Numbered from the stretch's first letter, positions 1 through 11,109 are shown. The stretch is 64,000 bases of DNA from Hermatobates lingyangjiaoensis (GCA_026182355.1 JAPFBL010000084.1:12735001-12799000); one strand, 5' to 3'. Notes: a model not told the origin generated them from the sequence alone. Numbers and translations: made by a program.

Positions 1-2830
1 AAAACAGAAAGAAGCACGAATGAAAACAATACATATTACGACTGACATTCACTATTTAGACCCTTAATAGTCGTCCTTAGAAGAGGATGTGGTGAGGACA
101 TGACTGTCAACTAATGAGTTTTACTGAATGTTGGTCGGTGAAGAGCAAAACCTAAAAACGAGCTAGTAATGAATAAGGAAGAGAATGAGATAAAAAAAGT
201 AAAATTAAAAGTAAACAAACATTAAGAGTATGACAAAATATAATAAATCTATAAAATAATACATTAAAAAAAGATAAAAGAAAATTAATTAACGGTTAAG
301 TTAATACCATGATGTGAGAGTGCCTCTAGGAGCGAAATGTGAGCTTCTTCAGAAGCGCCTTATAAAAAATATCTGTGTGGTATTCATTAAGGCTCAGATT
401 ATGGGGATGTGCGTTAATAGTGAGGGTAAATCTACTATCTCGACTGTCCGAAGACCTAGGATTCTTCATTCGAAGGCTTAACATGGTCTTTGCTAAAACC
501 TTTTCGAATCTATGATACCAAGTTCAGTCCAAACGGTAGACACTATCTCTAAAAGTGCAAAAGGAATGAAGTATTAATACGAGGATTGTTAGAATTGAAA
601 TGTAAAGTAAAGAATGTAGCCTAGTCAAAGATCACGTGGGTAAAATAACCACGGAGTTCACGTTATACCAAGGCACCGCAAATCCACCTGCAATGCTATA
701 GCAGTTCTATGAGGGGACATTTTTGAATATCGAGACATATAAGAAATTCTATAAGAGATGAGAAATAATCTATTAATAACTGAATAAGTAGATTAGAGGG
801 AGGAAAAGTCAGGGTGAAGTTATTCTATTAATTACATCATTATAATCTTTCATAATGGATAGTATTTCACTAGTCTCTTTCTATTGTAACATAAGTTAGG
901 ACAGTGCAGTTACCACGCATATTAGGAGTTTAAATGAATTTCCGTTCAATATTAAATTATTTATTTTAATGTTTTGGTCAGATAGGATATTACAGAGTTG
1001 GTGTAGCCCAATAGAAAAATTTAATGCAATAATTTTTTTCTCTATTGTTTGAAGACAACTTTTGTAATGGAGGTATTGTTGGGAGTAGGTAGGTTTAATG
1101 TAGACTAAGATAATGAATGCATTATTCTGCAATGTGATGTCAATGTCTGATAATGAGGTAAATATCATAGGTGAAAGTATCAGAGGAGCAGGTTTTAAAG
1201 GAATGAATACCTAGCACTACCTAATGAGGATGTTATTCTGTAGAGTCTGTAGGAGGAGTAAGCCACCACTGTAGCACATAGACTATCATAATAATAGTCT
1301 TTTCACAGGCTGTTGCTCTCAGTGATACCTTCAAACATCAGTCCACGACAGCTTAAACGAGGTTCACCGAAACTTTTAAGTTCTGAATAAGATCCCTAAG
1401 GGTTCAGTGAGAACAAGATTAGCTCCGCACAATTGAGTTATTATCTAATTGCAATAATTAATATTACTGTAGGACATGCGAGTATTCTGTAAACTGACAT
1501 TGCAATTACCTGTTTTTCTACTGTTTACAGTGATGCATTGTACGTTCCTTACTTACGTTTGTTTTTTATACAAACAGCATAAATTTGATTTAGTATTACT
1601 AAAAAATTGCACAATGAAATATTAATTTTTCTTATACAAATTATTCTTAATATAAATGTGATTACATTTATCACATAAAATACAGTACGAGAATGTTATG
1701 ATATGTGATTTGTTTCACACAGGGTTTCCTTCACAATGCAGATTATTGTAAGGGTTATGCAGGACACCAATCGCTGGTGTGCATCTGTAACGCACAAAAA
1801 ATCGTAAGATGCTAACGAGAGGCCAAGTCTCTAGGAGTCTCTGCATTCTCATATATTAATACATTCATTAATATTGTAATTACTAATATCTAAGAAAAGA
1901 AAAGATTTTCGCATAAACTACATGTTATTCTGTCATCGCTCAGACAAACCTGACCTCTATCCCACCGTCTCTTCTATACGGTCACATCGCATACTTGCAA
2001 AGAATTATCCCTCATAATCTACTGATTTTCCTTTTAATTTTAATTAAACACTTAATGATGGCAGTTTACTAATTTGTCACTTCTGAAATTCAATTTTCAA
2101 ATTAATAGGGGTTTGTATTATCACAAAAATATGCTTATAATATCTAAATTTATATCAGTAGATTTTATTTATCTTTACCTGTTATATGTAGAAAATTTCA
2201 GACAATTATGATTTGAAGTAATTTTTTGTCTTGTCTCCTTACTAGTGACTACTACCCATACTCCTTTAAAGTTTGACTATTCCGTTTATGGTTGTATTAA
2301 CAAATTATATAATAAAGTAGGCCGGCGAAGACTTAGTGTGGCCTTGTTAACAAGGCACTGCTAGCAAGAGTACTTAACTCATCCCTGCGAAGTCAAGTTC
2401 TTCCACAAGACAGGTGCTATGCTTCAGCTTCACTCTACTCATTACGGGCAACTTGAGTCCACAAAAAAAATAAGATTGAATATTCAAACACAGGATACGC
2501 AGTTATTATGGTGTTACTTCTATTGAGTCAAATTAGACTAGTAATGTGTATGAAGAGTCATTTGCCTGCTCCTTCAAAGTTGGGGGGTCGTGTGTTAAAT
2601 AGCCAGTCTAGCGTAGGATTGACGACAGGTGCGCCCTGACTCCAGTCTTTACGACCCATTTTAAAGACCATTTGATAATGTCCTGATAACAGGGTCCCTG
2701 AGTTGAAAACAAATTTTCTATTTTTTTTTTTTTTTTGGTCAAAAATGTATACTGTTCAAAACATGCGACCCTGTCAACAGAAAAATGAGCTTGAAGTATA
2801 GGGAGTTTTAGAAGGGCTGGTGAAGTAATA
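1..2830. other. Unassigned AT-rich sequence
   Basis: No reading frame with recognisable protein motifs, no tRNA-like element and no transposon end was found here. A 17-base poly(T) run lies near 2720. A slightly GC-richer patch at about 2320-2460 has no identifiable origin. It could be intergenic or intronic. Confidence 0.5.
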
Positions 2831-3075
2831 TCTTAATACGAAAGGGGGGAGTGGGAAAAGGCGGTGATAGGTTTCCCCTCCTACTTGGAATAGAGCACGT
2901 TGATTGGTTGGCTGTGAGGCCACACCCCTTCCCAACCCTACTTAATGCTAATACAAACAACTCCCACCTCCAGACCCACCCTTTCTACCCCATCGAGATA
3001 TACCAGTTTTTTTTTACCCTATCGATTCTACTGGTCCCTCCAGACCGCTGTACTGTGCTCTGCTCCCTTTCTGAT
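2831..3075. other. GC-richer island of unknown origin
   Basis: This patch is visibly richer in G and C than its surroundings, with purine-rich then pyrimidine-rich stretches. A 75-codon frame runs through it on the plus strand, but its translation has no motif I recognise. It could be an old repeat fragment or an exon-like remnant. Confidence 0.3.
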
Positions 3076-4245
3076 TAACATTTCACAAATATATGTTATA
3101 TATTGATTATAGATAAATTAAAAAAAAATTATGAGATAAGACGCCTAATGTCATTCAATAAAGATTAACAAAGCCTGTTTGAAGGACGGTAGCAGGTCAT
3201 TGTTTCTTACCGGCTGATTACGTCTCTATTTCCAATCACTTGGCTACAGTAATGCTCGCACCTTTATTTATAGTAGACAATTTCGATTAGCTGAACTAAA
3301 ACCCTACAACTGGTATGTTTTTAAACACATGAGCTCAAGTTAATTACTGTCAATTCTCCACAGTATGCTCAGTAAATAAAAAGTTTTTGATGACAAACTA
3401 ATTCATGAAGGACAGGCGCCAAGTAACAATAACATTTCAAAATAATTTTTAAACAGCTGTTTTTTTCTACTTTTTCGATTGTCTAATTTAACCTATTTAT
3501 CTAATCGGTAATAATTCATCGCACACTACGTAACACATCGAATACCATCTACCATTTCATTTATCCATTTTTTTAATATTCATCCCAGCACTGCACTACA
3601 CTTGTTTCTTACCTTCAAACTAACTTACAACTAAAATATGGAACTAATTGTGCATATATGACATGTTGCGGTCTTTCAGGAATATTAAAGTATGGTATAT
3701 GTTTCAACCACCACTTCAAACATAGTTTAGTCCAATGAATATGCCTATAGCCCATCCAATATTAAGATCTCTAATAGTAATTAGTTCTCACTACAGCAAT
3801 CAGTATTCGCACATCATGGTTACTACGAAACCGAAATATATCCAGTCCACATAATCAGGTGACTAACAAAGGTAAAGGTTACCGGCAAAGATGAAATTAG
3901 AATTAAGTTTTTACATACATCATTAAATTAGGAACTGCTCACAACATAATTAATATCTCAAGCTGATTTTAACACCTCTTCTCATGACGACGATTCTTCA
4001 AAATATCATGGTGGGTTTTTAAAAATTTATCAAAAATGATCGACAAAAGTTCTCAAAAGTAAAGAAAATAATCTCACGCAATAAAATTACACTAACGTTT
4101 TGTCTCCTTCCCTGTTCTCTTCCTCTTGGTAGCGGCTAAACCAAAAATTCCAGTTAAGTAATGTAAGTATTGCTGAAGTATTATTAAGTATTTCATTGTA
4201 TATGTTCATTCAGTTTACTTCTAACAGCTTATATAAATATATATA
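3076..4245. other. Unassigned AT-rich sequence
   Basis: No gene, repeat end or structured element was recognised here. Confidence 0.5.
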
Positions 4246-4249
4246 TTTT

Positions 4250-4402
4250 TTAATCAACGTTTTAACCACATTAAGAAATCAGAAAATTACTCTCCTGAAT
4301 TCACCAGTTTGACTCTGACGAAGACGGCTTGTTTTGGTTTACTAAAAGATTTTAGTAATTTTTCTGATTTCTTACTGTGGTTTAGCTGTTGATTTTATTT
4401 CG
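4250..4402. repeat. PLE-type terminal unit, family P1 (imperfect palindrome)
   Basis: The two halves are inverted copies of each other. The left starts with AATCAACGTTTTAACCACA and the right ends with a matching ACTGTGGTTTAGCTGTTGATT. The centre holds the P1 signature GACTCTGACGAAGACGGCTT, also found at 6.8, 7.0, 7.98, 11.2, 47.6, 57.0 and 61.3 kb. P1 units here typically lie beside (TA)n tracts. Penelope-like elements are known to end in repeats carrying hammerhead motifs. Assigning P1 to them is an inference from this arrangement and from GIY-YIG coding sequence nearby. Confidence 0.5.
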
Positions 4403-4563
4403 AGAGGGACTTTATTTTGGTTTTAAGAAACCTTCAAGCCAATAGGATGTCAGGTATGGCTGGCTGGTCAGCAGACTCTTGGGCATTGGAACGATTTTAC
4501 ACAGAGGATACTCTATCACGTTCAACGAGACATGTATATCTGAAAGACAACTGCCTAAGTACA

Positions 4564-4565
<2 letters not shown>

Positions 4566-4595
<30 letters not shown>
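4566..4595. repeat. (TA)15 microsatellite
   Basis: Uninterrupted TA dinucleotide repeat. Confidence 0.97.
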
Positions 4596-4599
<4 letters not shown>

Positions 4600-5745
4600 A
4601 TTACAGAGTGAAGTAGAGTAAAGTACTTAGAAAGAAACACATATACTGTTAAATCCGTATAGAAGACATCACATACGATAGTAAGGCCAAACGTTACTGT
4701 GCCAAGAGTAATGGTAATATGGGTGCAGAAAAATTAGCATTAATAAGATATGTGTTGGGGTTTGTGTTCTATTAAAATAGTGGTGCCATGCAACTAAGTA
4801 TTCTGTCGTTAACTAGTCCAGTTTTGGCAATTTAAAGGACAATGACCACATTTCACTCTATGTAGGCTATAGTGTGGGGGTGTGCGAAATAGATTTGAAA
4901 ATCACAGGTCTAATGTGCCTCAAATTATTTATTTTTTTAGGAATGGTACTAAATATAGGAGCAAATTCAAAGCCACTAAAGAAATGAAAATTTTAAAAAC
5001 AACCGTCAAGCTTGAACACGCACACTACACGGTCGTGTTTTTTTTTTAACGAAACGTTGGCATTGAAAAGTTTATATGATCATGAAAAACTAAGCAAACC
5101 TATAAATGTTGATCCTATACGTATTGCTGGGTTATAAAAGCGGACAGGTAATGCAGTAGTAGTGTTTTTCGAAGCGTCTAACGGAGTACGAGCAGTATCG
5201 ACACCGACAGCGCCGGCGTTATGAAGGGCGCACTTGACTATCGTGAGAACCGTGACACCCACCCTATGAGACGTGCTTTAATGGCTTCCATGTATGAATT
5301 GCCCTGTCACCAGTATAGGCTTCTGTGCAAATATCAAATCATCCTGTTACAAGCCAAACTCAACACTAATTAAGTAAAATCTTAATTTTCTCGTGCTAAA
5401 AAGGAGAGTTATATGAAGCAGCTTTGGGTCCCCAACTCAGGCATAAACGTTTAGAGATATGATAGTATTATTGATATATTATTGGTTTTGTATATTAGCC
5501 TAATATAACCACTTATTCATTACCATAACATTCCATTAACTATTTGACGTTATTAATAATATATACATATTAACATTTATATAATTCACAAAATGAAACC
5601 AGTGATAAGTAATACTACTCAAACAGTTCATTTCTTCTCCTGAGGATAGTATTTGGTATCATATTGAAGAAAGTTATTGTTTGTCTTTTTCCCTGTAGTT
5701 TAATTTATGGTTCTTTACATGTGCGATTCTGTTATATATATGTAT
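4600..5745. other. Unassigned sequence with a P5-like scrap
   Basis: No gene was recognised. A short piece at about 5050-5075 (AACGAAACGTTGGCATTGAA) matches the core of the P5 units that follow at 5.75 kb, so it is probably a fragment of the same element. Confidence 0.4.
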
Positions 5746-5750
5746 ATATA

Positions 5751-6059
5751 TATATTGATAAAAGTATTGACCGTGGAATAGAAACAAAACTAAAGTTTAT
5801 CGGGACTCGGTCAGTTCTTCAGGTTCAAATTAAACTTTCATTGCCAACGTTTCGGTTTTAAATAAAAACCGATATATATTGATAAAAGTATTGACCGTGG
5901 AATAGAAACAAAACTAAAGTTTATCGGGACTCGGTCAGTTCTTCAGGTTCAAATTAAACTCTCATTGCCAACGTTTCGGTTTTAAATAAAAACCAAAACG
6001 TTGGCAATGAGAGTTTAATTTGAACCTGAAGAACCTACCAAGTCCCGATAAACTTTAGT

Positions 6060-6060
<1 letters not shown>
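5751..6060. repeat. P5 units: two direct copies plus one inverted copy
   Basis: A 124-bp unit (TATATTGATAAAAGTATTGA... to ...AATAAAAACC) begins at 5751 and repeats at 5875. An inverted partial copy then runs from 5995 to 6060 and ends in a (TA)n tract. The first two copies differ by about one base over their shared length. Read on the minus strand, the unit contains AACCGAAACG and CCTGAAGAACTGACC, a pattern resembling PLE termini. A more divergent P5 unit lies at 18.53-18.74 kb. Confidence 0.65.

Positions 6061-6082
<22 letters not shown>
6061..6082. repeat. (TA)n microsatellite
   Basis: Pure AT/TA tract separating the P5 array from the next unit. Confidence 0.95.
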
Positions 6083-6084
<2 letters not shown>

Positions 6085-6092
<8 letters not shown>

Positions 6093-6600
6093 ATATGTAT
6101 AAACTAGCAGCAGGACTTCATCCAAGCATGTATTGTATTTATCATCTAAGAATAGGAGAGCAGATTCTGCATTCACGTTTTTTTTCAGCAAGTGTTCTTT
6201 TTAGGAGTGAGGGGTGGTTAACCACCCGTACGCTAGGAGCACTAGTCGTTATCTCTATCAATTTTTATCTCCACATGTTGCGAACTGCCTGTAATATATT
6301 TCTAGTCATATTATATTTTCTCTTTACTGCTATTTTGTGCTGTTATTTATCTGATTTTACCTTCTTTTACCTTGAGACGAACTACGAGCTCGAAAGCTTG
6401 TGTTTTCATCTATAATTTAGTTATGGTTAGTCCTTAATATATGTTATCAGTTATTGGACTGTGTTATTGCCTCCAGTATGTCCCTGGGAAATTTATTATT
6501 TTGATTGCCTTTGCAGCAAGGAAAAGTGATTAGAAAAAAATACCAATAGCCTGAAAAAATCGTGAATGCAGAATCTGCTCTGCTATTTCACTATATATAT
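6085..6600. repeat. TA-bounded segment with short inverted ends
   Basis: The segment lies between two TA tracts. An inner pair of about 22-bp inverted arms, GAGCAGATTCTGCATTCACG (about 6157-6178) and its complement (about 6562-6584), frames the middle part. A 108-codon plus-strand frame (6089-6415) crosses it, but the translation shows no known motif and is probably fortuitous. The arrangement resembles the other TA-bounded units of this window. Confidence 0.4.
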
Positions 6601-6613
6601 ATATATACGATAC

Positions 6614-6651
<38 letters not shown>

Positions 6652-6668
6652 TATATATAAACATATAT
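6589..6668. repeat. Compound (TA)n / (TAGA)n microsatellite
   Basis: Interrupted TA tract with a short run of TAGA repeats. Confidence 0.9.
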
Positions 6669-6679
6669 ATATACAAGAT

Positions 6680-6866
6680 TTCACATAAACACGTGAAATA
6701 ATCAATGATGAAACCACAGTATGAAATGGGGAAAAGGACTAACCGTAACAGGCGGTCTTCGTCAGAGTCAAAAATCCAACTGACTCTGACGAAGACTGCT
6801 TGTTACGGTTGAAAGATCTTAGTCTTTTTTCCCCATTTCATATTATGGTTTAATCAGATATATGTG

Positions 6867-6909
<43 letters not shown>

Positions 6910-7066
6910 ATATAATATATTATATATTATATAAAGGACTAACCGTAACAGGCGGTCTTCGTCAGAGTCAAAAATCCAACTGACTCTGACGAAGACTGCT
7001 TGTTACGGTTGAAAGATCTTAGTCTTTTTTCCCCATTTCATATTATGGTTTGATCAGATATATGTG

Positions 7067-7104
<38 letters not shown>

Positions 7105-7105
7105 T
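6680..7105. repeat. P1 palindromes, duplicated within TA tracts
   Basis: A palindromic P1 segment centred near 6780 is repeated about 198 bp downstream, centred near 6978. The roughly 140-bp copies differ by a single A/G change. Each copy reads left half, short centre, then inverted half, and is set in (TA)n or TATATTA tracts. The plus-strand half starts GACTCTGACGAAGACTGCTT at 6782. It contains CTGACGA (6785-6791) and GAAA (6811-6814), the two conserved strands of a hammerhead core, with a possible stem II between them. The near-identity points to a recent duplication. Confidence 0.65.
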
Positions 7106-7189
7106 GTTACTGCTAAGAAACACAAAAAAAACACTTGTGATTCTTGAACATTTCGGTTAAATATAAGCAAAATTATCACACCAGCTGCA

Positions 7190-7447
7190 AAATAAATACA
7201 TCTGACTAAGTATTTAAGAATGGTCTCAGAGCGTTAATTTTTGCTTCTGTCCAATTTATTCGTGATTTCATTATTTCTATGCAAGAATAAAGCGATATTT
7301 AGTTCTCCTCTAGTTACTTTGTATTGGTGTTGTTTGACACGTCTTTTTAAAGATTTCCCAGTTTTACCAATATTACCTGCTATTACCCATTGCAAAGCCA
7401 ATATTGCAAAAAATTGTCTACATTTCAAAGACCAAATTTTTTTGTAA
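7190..7447 (-). pseudogene. PLE GIY-YIG endonuclease domain fragment
   Basis: A 64-codon minus-strand frame (7428 to 7234) reads ...AGNIGKTGKSLKRRVKQHQY... and continues KVTRGELNIALFLHRNN. This matches the usual pattern of the C-terminal endonuclease of Penelope-like retroelements: a 'GxTGRSLKxRxKEH' block, then a stretch with N-ALxxH. The upstream GIY-like strand and the rest of the reverse transcriptase are missing, so this is only part of the domain. On the same strand it is followed by P1 terminal units (6.68-7.1 kb), the expected order of endonuclease then terminal repeat. It is not functional as seen. A cellular GIY-YIG protein is less likely given the surrounding repeats. Confidence 0.55.
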
Positions 7448-7689
7448 AAATTACTTAGAAATTATAAAATGACAATCAACTACACATAACATAATTTACT
7501 CGATTAAACTGGTGGTAGGTAGGCAGACGGAATAATCATCTGTTTCCACCTGGAGGAATCTCAAGAGATCATTTACAGGTAACTACATACACTAATAAAC
7601 AAGGACTTTACATCAAAACTAATCCATATTCTTCCTTGATATTGATGCTTTTCAATTTAGTGCTATTAAATCTACATTATTTTCAATTT

Positions 7690-8012
7690 TCTACTTTCTT
7701 ACTGTAGTTTAGACGTTGTTTTTATTTCACGTGTCTATTGTGAAAACTTGTTTTATATATATAAATATATACACTTTTTCGATGAAAATACAATCCGAAA
7801 CGGACAAAGAAGAATGTTTAATTGTTTCGTGTTTTTTAAAAATTAAAAACAATGTAAGTGTGTGTTTTTAATTTCTCTATGTTTCTTCATCTACATTAAA
7901 TTTATATATATATATATAATGTAATATTAACGTCCAAACCACAATAAGAAATGTGAAAATAGACTCAAATCTTTCAACTGTAACAAGTGGTCTTCGTCAG
8001 AGTCAAATTCCA
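7690..8012. repeat. P1 half / P3 unit / P1 half composite
   Basis: At 7693-7740 lies the outer part of a P1 unit (TTTCTTACTGTAGTTTAGAC). From 7745 to 7918 is a P3 unit: CTTTTTCGATGAAAATACAA, then a CCGAAACGGAC-type block, ending TTTTTAATTTCTCTATGTTT and a (TA)n tract. From 7922 to 8012 is an inverted P1 half containing GTGGTCTTCGTCAGAGTC. P3 recurs at 18.4 and 47.85 kb. Units of different families nested in one another at TA tracts suggest repeated insertion into such tracts. Confidence 0.5.
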
Positions 8013-8014
8013 GT

Positions 8015-8495
8015 ACAACACCACGCAGGAAAATATAACATTCGCTCACAGTAATTTGGATCTTTGACAAAAAGAAAGAGAAGTGATTTTTGAAAAACAC
8101 TAGCATGCCACAAAATTCCCAGTATAATACTTTTATAATAGACCAAAAATGTAAAACATAATTCAAAATTGAAAACATTCTTTGCAAAATAATAACGGAA
8201 ATTATCCTACATCTTAAATTAAAAATTATCTTAAAACGACATTTTTTTTTAAATTTTTCTGACATTTTTCAGTCAAAATAGGAATATTTTCAAGTTTTAA
8301 ATGGGAAACTGTGTCTTAAAGCTTGAATGTAGAAGGAGGTCAGATAAGCTATGTAAGAGATCCACTTGCTATTGGAACAAAAGCCATGTTCTCCTATAAG
8401 AAATTATTTCTTACTTAAGAAAATCCACACTTTTGCACTTCAAAAATGTTATTAATGCTTTAGTTATACTAATAATATTAGACTATATTGAACTA
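8015..8495 (+). repeat. TAR family fragment (internal part)
   Basis: This segment aligns by eye over about 450 bp with 59.23-59.68 kb (same strand) and 20.1-20.46 kb (opposite strand). Shared blocks include CAAAATTCCCAGTATAATAC, TTAAATTAAAAATTATCTTA and GTAAGAGATCCACTTGCTAT. It is cut off on the left by a P1 unit and on the right where the pogo/Tigger-like relic begins near 8500. No protein is recognisable in it. Confidence 0.6.
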
Positions 8496-8499
8496 TATA

Positions 8500-8905
8500 G
8501 TGTAAATGAAGAAACGCACAAATTTAACATCAAAGAAAAAGCTGCAATTTTGTTGTTCAAAAGAAGAGGGACTGGAAAAGACACTGAAGTCGTATTAGCT
8601 TTGAAAAAGTGGTTTTCAAATGCGAGAAGATGACTCAAAAATATGTTTCAGAAGAAAGAATTCAAAGCTGTTTCTAGAAAGGTGGTTTCACGTGTACCAC
8701 TACAACCGCAACAATAGAGGGTTACTGAAAAACCAAGTGGCAATAAGGACATGTAGGAAGTTCTCGCGTATTACTGCTTGGAGTGCAAAATAGATCTCAA
8801 TTTGGACTTTATTATGAGTGCGAGTTCTTTATAAAGGATTTGTTACGAAATGACGTGAAGCAGGCAAGGCTGGACGATTTCTTAAATAAATAACTTATGG
8901 TATTG
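8500..8905 (+). pseudogene. pogo/Tigger-like transposase relic, internally deleted
   Basis: The plus-strand frame to 8633 reads EETHKFNIKEKAAILLFKRR, followed by TEVVLALKKWFSNAR. This resembles the CENP-B-type DNA-binding region of pogo/Tigger transposases, where an 'E..L..WF...R' helix is typical. After stops and frameshifts the last codons before the terminator at about 8890 read VKQARLDDFLNK. That ending fits a PCNA-binding-like box (QxxLxxFL), which is known at the C-terminus of pogo transposase. The entire DDE catalytic core is missing, since only about 400 bp separate the two ends. An inverted-repeat-like end follows at 9046-9082. No matching left end was found, so the copy is truncated. 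Confidence 0.5.
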
Positions 8906-9045
8906 CTTATAGTTTAAATAGTATAACTATAACATATAGTTCATTTATTTGATTCTTTTTTTTTTTTTGCTACCTCATGAACGACAAAATGGCAATTTCC
9001 ATTTCTTCGATTAATGTTAACAATCGGTTATTGTTATCACTTTTG

Positions 9046-9084
9046 GTGTTTACAAACTGATTACATTAAGCGGCATCCACTGTA
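9046..9084 (-). repeat. Putative right terminal inverted repeat of the Tigger-like relic
   Basis: Read on the minus strand, the outer end is CAGTGGATGCCGCTTAATGT, preceded by TA. Tigger elements commonly begin with CAGTG or CAGG and duplicate a TA dinucleotide. The left partner is not present in this window. Confidence 0.5.
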
Positions 9085-9565
9085 CAAAAAAGTTTATATT
9101 AAACAAAATATGAAGGTAATTATGAGTGTGACCTGCATTGGTCCTGTCCATTCCCTAGTTATTGTTTACAACACTTATTTATGTTAGGATGTTGCACGAA
9201 GTTTTTAGTGATGTTAAGAACGTCAACCTACGTGATCTGGCAGCTCAAGCCGTATATAGAGCAGTGACAATTCGTTTTTCTCCTTTCAATTGCATCATTA
9301 AACTTACTTCTTTTTATCTCCTTTAGTTATCATTTCTTTTTTGTTTTCTCATACTTTTTTTCAAGTTTAATTTTATTTGTAAAAACATATATTTTATATC
9401 ATTTCATGTTTGCCATTCAATCATAACTTTTAATTCTAATACAAATATTTAATTAATATTGATATTTACAGTACATTTCCATGGCTGCATCGTCGTTGCC
9501 AACCGTCACTTCGGCAAAGTGCTTTACTCTTCATTTCTCTGCTATTGGTGAATCAAAAGTTGATT
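9085..9565. other. Unassigned sequence
   Basis: No gene or repeat end was recognised here. Confidence 0.45.
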
Positions 9566-9570
9566 TGTTG

Positions 9571-9597
<27 letters not shown>
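9571..9597. repeat. (TA)n microsatellite
   Basis: Pure AT tract. Confidence 0.95.
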
Positions 9598-9599
<2 letters not shown>

Positions 9600-9604
<5 letters not shown>

Positions 9605-10020
9605 TACATTCACACAATATCCAATCGTGTATTGTCCATACCAATAGACCAGTTTGGAAATGCCATAAGTCACTTACGCATAATGGAAAATGGTCTTTTA
9701 TGAAGTGGAATATTAAATTATTTTACGAAGAGAAATATTATAAATCTCATAATGACAAATAAACCAAAATATTTTGAAATATATAAAACAAAGTGACGGC
9801 TCAATTACGAGTCTGCATGGTAGATAGTGAGAGTGTGTGGCACAACGTGATGCTCATACTTTCTTTCTAATTTTTCATAACATGACGTGATACTCGTCGT
9901 CGGATAAAAAGTAGAAAACAGGCTAGAAGAGAGTTAATAGCCTTAACACATCTTCTTCTGGTACCATTTTGTTTCATAAAATAGTTTAGAAATATTAAAT
10001 GCACTATTACTGTAACATCT
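9600..10020. other. Unassigned sequence
   Basis: Nothing recognised. A 93-codon plus-strand frame reads through the preceding TA tract into this region, but its translation has no identifiable motif. Confidence 0.45.
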
Positions 10021-10023
10021 GCT

Positions 10024-10066
10024 TTTTCTTTTTTTTTTTTTTTTTTTTTTTTGACGATGTCATTAA

Positions 10067-10100
<34 letters not shown>
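10024..10100. repeat. Poly(T) then (TA)n
   Basis: A T-rich run of about 28 bases ends at 10052. A (TA)n tract from about 10070 to 10100 leads into a P4 unit. Confidence 0.9.
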
Positions 10101-10101
<1 letters not shown>

Positions 10102-10240
10102 GAGTTCAAAATTCAAGAAGAATAACACACAGAGTATGGAAACACACTTAGAGACTCAAATTTTTGGGTAATCCATCTTCAGGAGAAAATAGAAAGGGAG
10201 ACCAAGTACGTTGTAGACGTAACGGCAAGTAACCCAAAAA
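10101..10240 (-). repeat. P4 terminal unit
   Basis: The unit starts CGAGTTCAAAATTCAAGAAG. On the minus strand it carries CTCCTGAAGATGGATTACCC followed by AAAAATTTGAG. It matches the inverted arms at 48.07-48.26 kb, which also abut a (TA)n tract. The 'CCTGAAGA...' layout is shared with the P2, P3 and P6 units. Confidence 0.55.
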
Positions 10241-11100
10241 ATATACATATAATATACATTTATATAAATATATATATAATATAAATATATCAATGATCAA
10301 ACGATATTATTATATTATATCAAACGGTATTATATTATTTCATTTTTAAGTAATAGGGACTGTTATTGTGGAATGTGGAATAGGAATAGATACTATAAAA
10401 GTCTGTTGAGCTAAATATAACAGTAAGCTTCCCTGAGGATGACTAATACATTGTCAAAGTTCTAATTCGACTTTTTAGTGATTTCAGAATCACTTTATAT
10501 TTAGAAGCGTATATTTTTATTTCTAAGGTGAATCAAAACATATTGAAGCAGAAGAGTAAATTAATCTTCTCGAATATAAGGTGAACAAAGAGAAGGGGTT
10601 AGATCGGAGAGGAACTATTAGACGGCACGTGGCATCAAGGCGTCCGTCTATTAGATGTGCCTTTCAACAGAAATTAACAATGCTTGATATCCCAAGTCAA
10701 AAACACAAACCCATTTGAGTAGTCGCCTAACAAAATAATCATCTACAACTTAAACCAACTAATTAACCACTTAACTGACTATTTCTTTGATTATTGGATG
10801 CATTACAGAAGACATTATCTGTAGACATTCGCAGTTGTTGCAAATTCTTCCACTCTTAGATGTAAATTCACTTTTAGTTTCCTCAATTATTCAATTCATA
10901 AAATACAAATCTAGTTCTTCGTTTTATAATATACAAAAATATTTAACCACTGTAATTGAATTTGACCAAGTAATACAATAATTATATTACATCTTATTAT
11001 ATTGATTAACAAATTAAAATTATAGAATTTTATGATACAAGAAAAATAAAGAAAACTGAGTTATTAAGGATTATTAATATATTTATTTTATTGCAAGGTC
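10241..11100. other. Mostly unassigned; one PLE-like scrap
   Basis: At about 10430-10470, CCCTGAGGATGACTAATACA followed by TTGTCAAAGTTCT resembles the PLE-terminus pattern seen elsewhere in this window, but has no second copy here. The rest is AT-rich without recognisable features. Confidence 0.35.
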
Positions 11101-11109
11101 TACTATTAT

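Noticed and set aside
6089..6415. 108-codon plus-strand frame, among the longest in the window
   Set aside because: It starts in a TA-rich tract, crosses a TA-bounded repeat-like segment with inverted ends, and shows no protein motif.
7927..8265. 112-codon minus-strand frame
   Set aside because: It spans the junction of a P1 unit and a TAR fragment, and the homologous copies at 20.3 and 59.4 kb do not keep it open.
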